Part shown: piece after piece, positions 24,291 through 31,962 of the stretch
How the letters are laid out: each line of letters opens with the position of its first letter
Position numbering within the stretch: position 1 is the stretch's first letter
Assembly: GCA_028279875.1 (NCBI GenBank)
Contig: JANQMU010000003.1
Coordinates: 1-32,398 of the forward strand
Direction of reading: 5' to 3'
DNA length: 32,398 bases
DNA from: Rhizobiaceae bacterium
GTDB taxonomy: Bacteria; Pseudomonadota; Alphaproteobacteria; Rhizobiales; Rhizobiaceae
The notes under the pieces: generated by a model
Seen by the model: only the letters and a program-made list of their open reading frames with translations
What the model was told of the DNA's origin: nothing
Database searches by the model: none
Program-made: the position numbers and the translations under genes

Positions 24291-25421
24291 GTGATTGACC
24301 GCCGCAGCTTCGTCAAGGCCGCCGGCGCCGCCTTCGCCGCTTCGCTGACGCCGCGGGCGGGCGAGGCGCTGGAGCGGGCCGATGCGGTGTTCGGCTCGGC
24401 CTTCAAGACGAAGGATGGCCAATTCGGCGCAGCGGTGCTGACCGAGACGGGAACGGTCATCACCCGGGTCCGACTGCCGGCGCGCGGCCATGAGGTGGTC
24501 TTTTCACCGTCCGGTCATGCGGTGGTCTTCGCAAGGCGGCCGGGCACCTTTGCCATGGCCTTCGCGACGAACGGCATGACCAGGCCGACGGTTTTCTCAT
24601 CCCCGCCGGACCGGCATTTTTACGGACACGGGACGTTTTCGGCGGACGGCAAGCTGCTCTATGCCACGGAAAACGATTTCGACCATGCCCGCGGCGTGAT
24701 TGGCATTTACGATGCGACGGACGGGTTTCGCCGCCTCTGCGAGTTTTCGACCCACGGCACCGGGCCGCACGATATCCTGCTGTTCGGTCGGGCGCTGGTG
24801 GTTGCCAATGGCGGGCTGGAAACCCATCCCGATTACGGTCGCACGAAACTCAATGTCGCGACCATGCAGCCCTCCCTGGTGTTTATCGACAGTCGAGACG
24901 GCACGCTGATGGCGCAGTACACACTTGCCGACGACCTCTCGAAGGTCTCGATCCGGCATATGGGGCAGGACGCGCAGCACGGGCTGTTCATCGCCGGTCA
25001 GCACGAGGGCGATCCCGCACGGCTTGTGCCACTGGTCGCGCGCTGGAATGCCGACAGCGGCCTGACGACCATTCCGCTGGCCGCTGACGCGACCGCCCGG
25101 CTGAAGGGCTATATCGGATCAATTGCCGTCAACGGCTCGCGGCTGGCCGTCAGTTCACCGATTGGCGGCGTTATGCTGCAGTTTCCGATCGACGATCCCA
25201 AACGGGTCAGGATCATCGAATATGAGAAGGTTTGCGGGCTTTCCGCCACGGGGTCCGGCTTTGCCGCGACGTCCATGGCAGGGACGATGCGGCTTCCCCG
25301 AAGCGCCGAGCAGGAAACCCTGCTGCGGTGGGACAATCATCTTTCGGCGGTGTCACCGCATTCGAAATCATCGCCCTCCAGCGGGCGGCAGCGTTCCGGC
25401 CAGCCGCGTTCGCGCCAGTAA
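24291..25421 (+). CDS. DUF1513 protein with Tat signal
   Basis: A 376-residue exported protein, probably a beta-propeller. It starts with GTG two nt after the imelysin stop and carries a twin-arginine signal (DRRSFVKAAGAAFAAS). Repeated blade-like segments include ARGHEVVFSPSGHAVVFARR, HFYGHGTFSADGKLLYATE and HGTGPHDILLFG. DUF1513 proteins accompany imelysins in periplasmic iron-type loci; their activity is unknown. The family usually ends soon after a WDNH-type segment. Here about 25 low-complexity residues follow it, rich in Ser and Arg, in DNA that also codes the end of the opposite gene. The last part is therefore probably a lost stop codon, not a real domain. Confidence 0.85.
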   Translation: MIDRRSFVKAAGAAFAASLTPRAGEALERADAVFGSAFKTKDGQFGAAVLTETGTVITRVRLPARGHEVVFSPSGHAVVFARRPGTFAMAFATNGMTRPTVFSSPPDRHFYGHGTFSADGKLLYATENDFDHARGVIGIYDATDGFRRLCEFSTHGTGPHDILLFGRALVVANGGLETHPDYGRTKLNVATMQPSLVFIDSRDGTLMAQYTLADDLSKVSIRHMGQDAQHGLFIAGQHEGDPARLVPLVARWNADSGLTTIPLAADATARLKGYIGSIAVNGSRLAVSSPIGGVMLQFPIDDPKRVRIIEYEKVCGLSATGSGFAATSMAGTMRLPRSAEQETLLRWDNHLSAVSPHSKSSPSSGRQRSGQPRSRQ

Positions 25422-28400
25422 TCGACGATGCCCTCCTCCTCCATCAGATATTTGAACTCCCCGGATGTGCCGACCGAATCGATGACCGACCAGGGCACCC
25501 GGAAAATGAGCGTCTGCGTTTCAGCCAACTGTACATGATAGCGGAAAGCCTCCAGCACCAGATCCGGACCGCCGATTGTCTGCAGGAACAGGTAACCGAG
25601 AGTATTGTCGTCGCGATAGGTCTCGAAAACCGTGTCGGGCGGGTTGAGACGCGCCGCCTCGATGATGGCCAGAACGCGATCGCGAAGCTCCGGGCTGCAG
25701 GAGCCGCAATTCGAGATCAGCTGCATCAGCCGCACGACCTGATCGGTGGCGAACATGTAGCCGATGATCGGGCGGATCGTCATCACCTGAAACTCGGGGT
25801 ATTTTTCGAACAGGGCAATCATCGATTCGACGCTGCCTACGCTTCTTTCGGCAAACCAGCCGATCTGGGCGATGCGGAATAAATAGACCGGGTTGAGGGG
25901 ATCGAGCTGCAGCGCCCGCTCCGCCATATCAAGGGCCTGGGCATGTCGGCCGAGGATCGCCAGCAGTTCGGAGTAATCCTCCATCACGGCGTGGTTGTCC
26001 GGCTCGGCATCGAGCGCCTGGCGATAATTGTCCTCGGCGTTTGTCCAAAGGCCGCTGCGGCGGTTCACATTGCCCAACGCATGCAGCACGATCGGTGCCG
26101 TCGGGTTGAGCGCATACGCCTTTTGCGCCGCCTCGTGCGCCAGACGGTAATAGCTGGCCGGCGGGTTGGTGCGTTCGCCGCCGCTGTCGACAAAGGTCGG
26201 ATAAAGCTCATAGGCCAGCGACAGCGCGGCCCAGGCGGCAGCAAAATTCGGATCGAGTGAGACGCTCTCCACCAGTGCCTCGGTGGCGCGGCCGACCGAT
26301 GTTCCGCGCTGCTGCAGGAGCGTGATCCCCCGGAGATACAGATCATAGGCCTCGGGGTTGTCCGTGCGGTCGGTTCGCAAGGCGGCCGCATCGATGCCCA
26401 TCGGCGTTTTCAGCGCCGTACCGATGGCGTTGGCAATCTGTTCCTGAACGACGAAGATATCGTGGATTTCATCGGTGAAAACATCGGACCACATGAGAAA
26501 ACCATCATCGGCCTGCACAAGCTGGGCCTCGACACGTATGTCGTCGCCGAGACGGCGAACGCTGCCTTCGAGAAGATAGTCGACACCAAGGGCCTGGCCG
26601 ATGGCCCTCAGATCGTCGGGCCTGTCCTTGTAACTGAAGGACGAGCTCTGGCCGGAAATCCTGAACTGGCCGGACCGCGCCAGTGTGCTGATGATCTCAA
26701 TAGTCAGCCCGTCGCTGAGCCGGTCATCGTCGCCGTTCATGCTCAGATTGCGGAACGGCAGAACGGCCAGCGATGCGCGCTCCGCGGCGCTTTGACTCGC
26801 CACCGGTGTCCCGCCGAGGTCGTTTGTGATCTGGCGACCCGCGGTGACTGCCAGAGCGGCCAGCACGCAGGCGGCGATCAGCATTTCCAGCGCGCCCGGC
26901 CCGCCACTCGGCCTGCCCGAGGCATCGCGCCCGGTTCGCCAGGCGATGAAACACGCGACAGGAAGGCCGAGCACCAGCGCCAGCGTGACCGAAAGATCGG
27001 TCCATGCGGGCAGGGAGAATGCCGTTTCCGCCGCCCCCGCCGCTTCGATCAACAGCCAGGCCACGGCGCCATAGACAATGGTGACCGTGATCACCCGGCG
27101 GCGCAGTTGGCTCCACAGCGCATAGCCGAGGGAGGATCGGGCCGCCTCAGGCAGCGGCGTCGTGACGGCATCATCCGGCAGGGTCGGTGCCGCCGGCGGC
27201 GTCCCGTTGGAAGACACGGTCTGCGGCTCGGGCTGCAACTCGCCGGATGGAGGGCCGGCGGCTTCCAGCAGGAAGGGCGGACCATGTTTCGGCCACTCGA
27301 AGCGATTGAGCTTCAAATAGTCCTTCAACGCGGACGCGGCATAGACAAAGGCCATGCGGCGCTTTTCGACGGACACACGCTTGTGGCTGAAATTGAGCCC
27401 GGCGGCGACGCGGGCAAGCAGAATCTGGCTTTCCATGTAGGACAGGCGATCGGCCTGGTGGCGCTCGACCCATTCGGTCAACTCGCCGCGCAATGCGCGG
27501 ACAATCTCGATCAGACCAAGGTCATCGGCGCGAAGGCCACCCTCTTCGGGATGTTCGAAATGGCTGAGACGCGCCAGGATCGTTTCCCATTCGGAGGCGG
27601 TGGCGGTCGTACGCGATGTCAGCAGATAGGCCAGCTCGAAATAGGCATGGTCGAAAAACAGGAACTGCCGGCTTTGATAGTCGGCAAGGTCGATCAGATG
27701 ATAATTGGGCTCGGACGAGGATGACGGGCTGACAAGCAGGTTGAGGCCGTGCAGGTCGCCGTGGCAATGGCCGGTGACGGCGCGCAATTGCAGCCGTTCG
27801 GGGATCTCGCGCGCGCCCATCGCAAAGGCCAGCGGGTTGGGGTACCACTGGCCCTCGAAGGCGATGCTCGGCGTGTCGGTCGCAAGACCGCATTCTTCCT
27901 GCAGAAAGCTGTGGATGCGGCCCCGGACCGGATCGAGGCGATAGCCGAGCCAGGCACCCAGGAGCTGCTGCGGCATATGCATGCCGTCGGCCAGGCGGTA
28001 GTCCGGGTTCCATGCCTCCAGCAAATCATGTGACAGCAGCCGGACGGCCGGCAATTGCTGCTCGAACGGGCAGGCAGGCCAGGGTTCGGCATATTCCAGC
28101 CCGCGCCCGGCAATGGTCGACAGGATGGCGAACTGGTTGCCCTGGTGCAGCGCCTTCAGCAGCCGCGGCAGGTGGCTGGCGGCGAAGTCAGGCGCATCCT
28201 CGATCGCCTGGCCGTGCAGATTGGCCTCGTGCGCTTCCTGTTCGGCGGAATCCCCGGCCTGGTCGAGCTTGAGGATGGACTGACCCGTGAAATCGGCGCT
28301 CTGAATGTCGGCGGCGTAGACAAGAGCGCCCGACTTGCCGCCACTGAGCTGCCGGCTGAGATAGATCTTGCCCTTGACGCCCCATTGGGCACGGATCGCC

Positions 28401-28477
28401 GGCAGCAATGCGGAATAGGCCTTGGGCCAGGGCAAACCCCGGCTGGCCGTCTGATCATAATCCTGGCTGGAGTCCAT
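25337..28477 (-). CDS. Kinase-like (TCAD9/APH-type) - membrane - TolB_N - TPR fusion protein
   Basis: A 1046-residue four-part protein. Residues 1-390 look like an APH/protein-kinase fold: glycine loop SGGKSGALVY (45-54), candidate Lys70 in SILKLD, catalytic loop HGDLHGLNLL (239-248) and the metal-binding segment LIDLADY (261-267). All key polar residues are present, so it may be active. This layout recalls TCAD9 kinases of predicted conflict systems, a low-certainty match. A Pro-rich linker leads to helices near 461-479, 495-513 and 530-547; the first two match the VYGAVAWLLIE module common before TolB-like domains. Residues about 568-690 are a TolB/FlgO-like N-domain (LAVLPFRNLS, LSDGLTIEIISTLA, DYLLEGSVRR). 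TPRs follow to the C-terminus, which ends in the usual DDFECG. With three helices the TPR part would face the periplasm. Confidence 0.82.
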   Translation of the reverse strand: MDSSQDYDQTASRGLPWPKAYSALLPAIRAQWGVKGKIYLSRQLSGGKSGALVYAADIQSADFTGQSILKLDQAGDSAEQEAHEANLHGQAIEDAPDFAASHLPRLLKALHQGNQFAILSTIAGRGLEYAEPWPACPFEQQLPAVRLLSHDLLEAWNPDYRLADGMHMPQQLLGAWLGYRLDPVRGRIHSFLQEECGLATDTPSIAFEGQWYPNPLAFAMGAREIPERLQLRAVTGHCHGDLHGLNLLVSPSSSSEPNYHLIDLADYQSRQFLFFDHAYFELAYLLTSRTTATASEWETILARLSHFEHPEEGGLRADDLGLIEIVRALRGELTEWVERHQADRLSYMESQILLARVAAGLNFSHKRVSVEKRRMAFVYAASALKDYLKLNRFEWPKHGPPFLLEAAGPPSGELQPEPQTVSSNGTPPAAPTLPDDAVTTPLPEAARSSLGYALWSQLRRRVITVTIVYGAVAWLLIEAAGAAETAFSLPAWTDLSVTLALVLGLPVACFIAWRTGRDASGRPSGGPGALEMLIAACVLAALAVTAGRQITNDLGGTPVASQSAAERASLAVLPFRNLSMNGDDDRLSDGLTIEIISTLARSGQFRISGQSSSFSYKDRPDDLRAIGQALGVDYLLEGSVRRLGDDIRVEAQLVQADDGFLMWSDVFTDEIHDIFVVQEQIANAIGTALKTPMGIDAAALRTDRTDNPEAYDLYLRGITLLQQRGTSVGRATEALVESVSLDPNFAAAWAALSLAYELYPTFVDSGGERTNPPASYYRLAHEAAQKAYALNPTAPIVLHALGNVNRRSGLWTNAEDNYRQALDAEPDNHAVMEDYSELLAILGRHAQALDMAERALQLDPLNPVYLFRIAQIGWFAERSVGSVESMIALFEKYPEFQVMTIRPIIGYMFATDQVVRLMQLISNCGSCSPELRDRVLAIIEAARLNPPDTVFETYRDDNTLGYLFLQTIGGPDLVLEAFRYHVQLAETQTLIFRVPWSVIDSVGTSGEFKYLMEEEGIVDYWRERGWPERCRPLEGDDFECGDTAER

Positions 28478-28694
28478 CTGCCCGGGCAGCCCCCAATTTA
28501 AAAAGCCGGCGTTTGCTCAAAATAGGCGAGCATATCGCACAGCACAATGCGCAGGCATTGACGGCGACGTTGAAGACCCCCGCCGTTCTATAGCGCGAAC
28601 CTGATCGGGGCGGCAAATTGTTTTCAACCTGCGGTGAGCGGCGCAACCGCATGCCGTCAGGCGCAACGCTTCACAGACCCTTCGAAGAACGGTA

Positions 28695-28707
28695 GATGTG
28701 TCACATC
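28695..28707. promoter_or_regulatory. Palindrome upstream of the LysE-type gene
   Basis: GATGTG-T-CACATC, a perfect 13-bp inverted repeat about 28 bp before the ATG of the exporter gene. Position and symmetry suit an operator for a dimeric repressor, but no regulator gene lies next to it and such a short palindrome can be chance. Confidence 0.3.
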
Positions 28708-28735
28708 AAACCGGAGCGGAACAGGACACACCGAC

Positions 28736-29356
28736 ATGGCCTTCGAAACCTGGGTGCTTTATCTGCTGGCCTCCGCCGCGCTGTGTTTCACACCGGGGCC
28801 GAACACGCTTCTGGCTTTGGCCCATGGCGCGACGCACGGTCTGCAAAGGACCGTTTATACCTGTCTCGGAGGCGCGCTCGGCTTTACGCTGGTGATTGCC
28901 GTGTGCATGGCTGGCCTCGGTGCCGTGCTCACCACATCGTCTCTCGCCTTTACCGTGTTGAAATGGATCGGCGCGGCCTACCTGGTCTATCTCGGCATCA
29001 TCACCTGGCGCGCGCCGCCGCTGACGGTCGCCCTGGCAAAACCGGGCGGCACGGCGCCGCGGCGCCGGCTTCTGGCCCAGGGCTTCATGGCAGCGGCCTC
29101 CAACCCCAAGGGCATCGTGTTCTTTGCCGCCTTCCTGCCGCAATTCATCGATCCCGGACGCTCGCAACTCGTGCAATTCGCCATCCTGGCCGCCACCTTC
29201 GTCGCCATCGAATTCCTCTATGAGCTCGGTCTTGCCGGTTCCGCAACACGGCTCGCACCATGGCTCGGCCGCAGGGGCATCGGACGCTGGTTCAACCGGG
29301 TGACGGGCGTGACCTTTGTGGGGATTGGCGGGCTGTTGGCGGCCGCGAATCGATAG
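28736..29356 (+). CDS. LysE/RhtB-family amino-acid exporter
   Basis: A 206-residue inner-membrane exporter with about six helices. The family signature FTPGPNTLLALAHGATHG is near the N-terminus, followed by FTVLKWIGAAYLVYLGI and SNPKGIVFFAAFLPQFI. The ATG at 28736 gives the standard RhtB length; the frame stays open to 28634 without hydrophobic sequence. The substrate is unknown (threonine, homoserine, leucine or a waste metabolite are typical). It diverges from the kinase-TPR gene across about 258 bp and is convergent with the DUF1993 gene. Confidence 0.92.
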   Translation: MAFETWVLYLLASAALCFTPGPNTLLALAHGATHGLQRTVYTCLGGALGFTLVIAVCMAGLGAVLTTSSLAFTVLKWIGAAYLVYLGIITWRAPPLTVALAKPGGTAPRRRLLAQGFMAAASNPKGIVFFAAFLPQFIDPGRSQLVQFAILAATFVAIEFLYELGLAGSATRLAPWLGRRGIGRWFNRVTGVTFVGIGGLLAAANR

Positions 29357-29590
29357 TATTTGCGGCTTCAGCCCGGCTTCGGCGCTACGAAATGGCTTCG
29401 CAAACCGATAACATGCTGATTTGGCATGGCATTCGGGTTCAGTCCCAAATCGGTTGGCCTTCCCGCTTTCAGGCTATGCCCTGTTACAAATACGTTATTT
29501 GACAGGCTGTAGCCTTACTGGAGTGAAGGGCGTTTAGATTGGTGGCCCATTCGAAAGCTTACCGATATGCCGTCGCAGATTTCACGCTCA

Positions 29591-29606
29591 ACGGGATGAG
29601 TCCCGT
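29591..29606. terminator. Small hairpin between convergent genes
   Basis: ACGGGA-TGAG-TCCCGT, a perfect 6-bp stem with a 4-nt loop, in the 292-bp spacer between the LysE gene and the DUF1993 gene, which point at each other. No T-run follows on either strand, so a termination role is only possible. I see no gene in the rest of this spacer. Confidence 0.25.
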
Positions 29607-29648
29607 GACATCGCAAAAGTCAGTGTAGATACCGTGTCCCATTGCGGG

Positions 29649-30140
29649 TTACCGGCCGCCGAGAAAGTCCACCTTGCCGATCTCCACGCCATTGTGGCGC
29701 AGGATGTTGTAGGCGGTGGACATGTGGAAATAGAAATTCGGCGTCGCGAAAATCGACAGATAGTCCGATCCGGTGAAGGTCAATTCACGTGTGCCGGCCT
29801 TCATATCTATGGTGCGATCCTCGGCGTCCTCGAAGGCTGCCTCCGGAACACCGGTCATGAAATCGAGGGTCTTTTGGATGCGTGCCTGCAGTTCGGCAAA
29901 ACTCGTTTCATTGTCCTCATAGCGGGGGATTTGCGTGCCCGACAGGCGGGCCGCCGCCCCCTTGGCGGTGTCACATGCGGCCAGGACATTGCGTGTGGTG
30001 TTGAACATGTCGGGGAAAAGCCGTGCCGTCAGAAGCACGGCCGGGTCGATATTGCGGCCGGCGCAGTGGGCCTCAGCCTTCGACAGAATGGCCGACAGCG
30101 CTTTCAGGGAATGGGAAAAGGTCGGGATCGGGGATTGCAT
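29649..30140 (-). CDS. DUF1993 protein (DinB-like fold)
   Basis: A 163-residue cytosolic protein of the DUF1993 family, thought to have a DinB-like four-helix fold. Matching segments are FSHSLKALSAILSKAEAHC at the N-terminus, LFPDMFNTTRNVLAACD, IPRYEDNETSFAELQARI and, near the end, PNFYFHMSTAYNILRHNGVEIGK with FLGGR. No activity is known. It is a single gene convergent with the LysE exporter and lies 62 bp after the small exported protein on the same strand. Confidence 0.88.
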   Translation of the reverse strand: MQSPIPTFSHSLKALSAILSKAEAHCAGRNIDPAVLLTARLFPDMFNTTRNVLAACDTAKGAAARLSGTQIPRYEDNETSFAELQARIQKTLDFMTGVPEAAFEDAEDRTIDMKAGTRELTFTGSDYLSIFATPNFYFHMSTAYNILRHNGVEIGKVDFLGGR

Positions 30141-30202
30141 GACGGAACTCCTGATTTGGCAGACATGTATGCCCTGCGCTGCAGCTCAAGAACAACAGGC
30201 TC

Positions 30203-30691
30203 TTAATCAAGACACGCCTTAAGGTGCCTTGCGAACAGGTTTTGGGTTCCCGTCAGATGGGCCCGGAAATAGGCAAAATCCGGATCGCTTTCCAACTTGA
30301 TGTCCAACTGCCCGCCTTTCATCATCTTTTCCAGAAGATCGGCATTGATCCAGGTCGACGGCATGGGGCCCCAATAGCCCCAGAAGGCAATTTCAGCGTC
30401 GAATGACACCGGCTGCTCGTCATCCACATGGAATCGAATCCCCTGGCTCACATGGAAATTGTCGGGTGCCCGTGAATAGATCACCAGCCGTATCGATTTA
30501 TCCAACGCATAGCAGGTGATCTTGAGGCGTTTGAGCTCCGCACTTTCCCAGCTTCGCGGATCGTAGCTGTACTCCATCACCCCGCCATGGCTGTTGGACC
30601 AGCCGTGCCAGATATCCTCATATGGGGCGGCAGGCCCCGCCGAGCAGCCGAGAAAAAGCATCAAGGCGGTCGTTCCCCAAAGTCGTTTCAT
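30203..30691 (-). CDS. Small exported protein of unknown family, possible lipoprotein
   Basis: A 162-residue protein I do not recognise. A short hydrophobic N-terminus (KRLWGTTALMLFLGC) is followed by Cys16, which could be a lipobox cysteine, though Phe-Leu-Gly before it is not ideal. The mature part is mixed alpha/beta with many aromatics (for example FWGYWGPMPSTWI) and ends with HLKACLD; the only other cysteine is Cys60 in KITCYALDK, so Cys60 and Cys160 could form a disulfide. The ribosome site GGAGGCGGGAG lies directly before the ATG and supports the call. A periplasmic or membrane-anchored envelope protein is the best guess. Confidence 0.7.
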   Translation of the reverse strand: MKRLWGTTALMLFLGCSAGPAAPYEDIWHGWSNSHGGVMEYSYDPRSWESAELKRLKITCYALDKSIRLVIYSRAPDNFHVSQGIRFHVDDEQPVSFDAEIAFWGYWGPMPSTWINADLLEKMMKGGQLDIKLESDPDFAYFRAHLTGTQNLFARHLKACLD

Positions 30692-31032
30692 CTCCCGCCT
30701 CCATCAAAAGCTGTTTCAAAGGCCACCTTACACGCAAAAGTGCTCGCTTTATGTTGCCATTGCAGGCTCCGCGTTCGTCGCATTTTAGGACGGAACGCAG
30801 CCCGGCGATGCCGTTTCGGCATTGGACGGTTCGAAATTCGGGTTTTGACTTCACGAGCAGGTCCCATGAGTATGTCTCCGGGGCGTGCGAACCCAGATTC
30901 CTTTGACATCATACCCAACCTATCAGGACCGGCGGCATCAAGCCATGCGTCGTGCCAGGGGGCATCCGGCGATGACCGAAAGACCCTGCGAGGCGCAGAC
31001 CGCCGCTGTTACCGACTACGCGGATCGACACG
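30692..31032. other. Divergent intergenic region without a clear gene
   Basis: About 340 bp between the small exported protein (minus) and the second DMT transporter (plus). A TTGACA lies at 30903-30908 but has no -10 at a normal distance. One plus-strand frame runs from about 30587 to 31036, into the transporter start, without recognisable protein features. I consider the region regulatory. Confidence 0.4.
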
Positions 31033-31962
31033 ATGAAAGCAGTACATACCACGACGGGACGCTGGAAATACGGCCTGTTTCTGACCATGACCGCCGCGCT
31101 TTTGTGGGGCATCCTGCCAACGGCGCTGAAAATCCTGGTGGACGATATGGATGCGTTCACCATCACCTGGTACCGCCTCATACTGGCCTTCGGTATCCTG
31201 TTCGTGCTGCTGGCTGCGCGCAGGAACCTGCCCGACCTCAGGCGGATCGACAGGGGATACGCCGCGCTGCTGATGCTGACCTGCCTTGGATTGTGCGTCA
31301 ATTACATCACCTATGTGGTGGGCCTGGACATGATCGGCCCGGGCCCGGCGCAGGTTCTGATCCAGTTCAACGCTTTTTTCGTTATTTTGGGCGGGATCTT
31401 CATCTTCCGGGAACGGTTCGTGCGCGAGCAGGCTATCGGGCTGATGGCCATTGTCATCGGGCTCGCCCTGTTCTTTCACAACCGGCTGTCGGAGCTGTTC
31501 ACGTCCCTGTCGCAATACTCGATCGGGGTGTTCATCACACTGCTGTCGGCGGCGGCACTCGCCAGCTATGCTCTTGCCCAAAAGCAGTTGCTGATCCGAT
31601 TCAATTCCCTGCAGATCTCAATGTGCGTCTTCGGCGCCGGCGCGCTCGTGCTGCTGCCGATCACCGCCGGCAGCATCGGGCAGATCGCAACGCTGGAGTG
31701 GCCGGGCATCGCGCTGCTGCTGTTTTGCGTGGTCACCACGCTTCTGGCCTTCGGGAGCTATGCCGAAGCGCTGGAGCACTGGGAAACGACGAAAATCAGC
31801 GCCGTCCTGTCGACAGTCCCGCTGATCGCGCTGGCCTTCGCCGAACTGACGGTGTTCTTTCGACCCGATCTTTTTTCAACCGATCCGGTGTCCGTCATCA
31901 GCATTGCCGGCGCCCTTATCCTGGTGGTCGGCTCCTTCCTGGTTGCCCGGAAAAACAATTAG
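31033..31962 (+). CDS. EamA/DMT-family transporter
   Basis: A 309-residue membrane protein with ten predicted helices in two EamA repeats. The first repeat shows ALLWGILPTALKIL and TITWYRLILAFGIL. It continues to VNYITYVVGLDMIGPGPAQV and the end-of-repeat signature FRERFVREQAIG. The second repeat ends with an equivalent segment and a last helix (ISIAGALILVVGSFLVARK). It is not closely similar to the DMT protein at 12031-12936, so the two are not a recent duplication. Export of a metabolite is typical; the substrate is unknown. No neighbour gives a hint. Confidence 0.9.
   Translation: MKAVHTTTGRWKYGLFLTMTAALLWGILPTALKILVDDMDAFTITWYRLILAFGILFVLLAARRNLPDLRRIDRGYAALLMLTCLGLCVNYITYVVGLDMIGPGPAQVLIQFNAFFVILGGIFIFRERFVREQAIGLMAIVIGLALFFHNRLSELFTSLSQYSIGVFITLLSAAALASYALAQKQLLIRFNSLQISMCVFGAGALVLLPITAGSIGQIATLEWPGIALLLFCVVTTLLAFGSYAEALEHWETTKISAVLSTVPLIALAFAELTVFFRPDLFSTDPVSVISIAGALILVVGSFLVARKNN

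Noticed and set aside
29400..29470. Partial inverted repeats (AACCGAT / ATCGGTT) after the LysE gene
   Set aside because: The arms are short and far apart, so they give no convincing structure.
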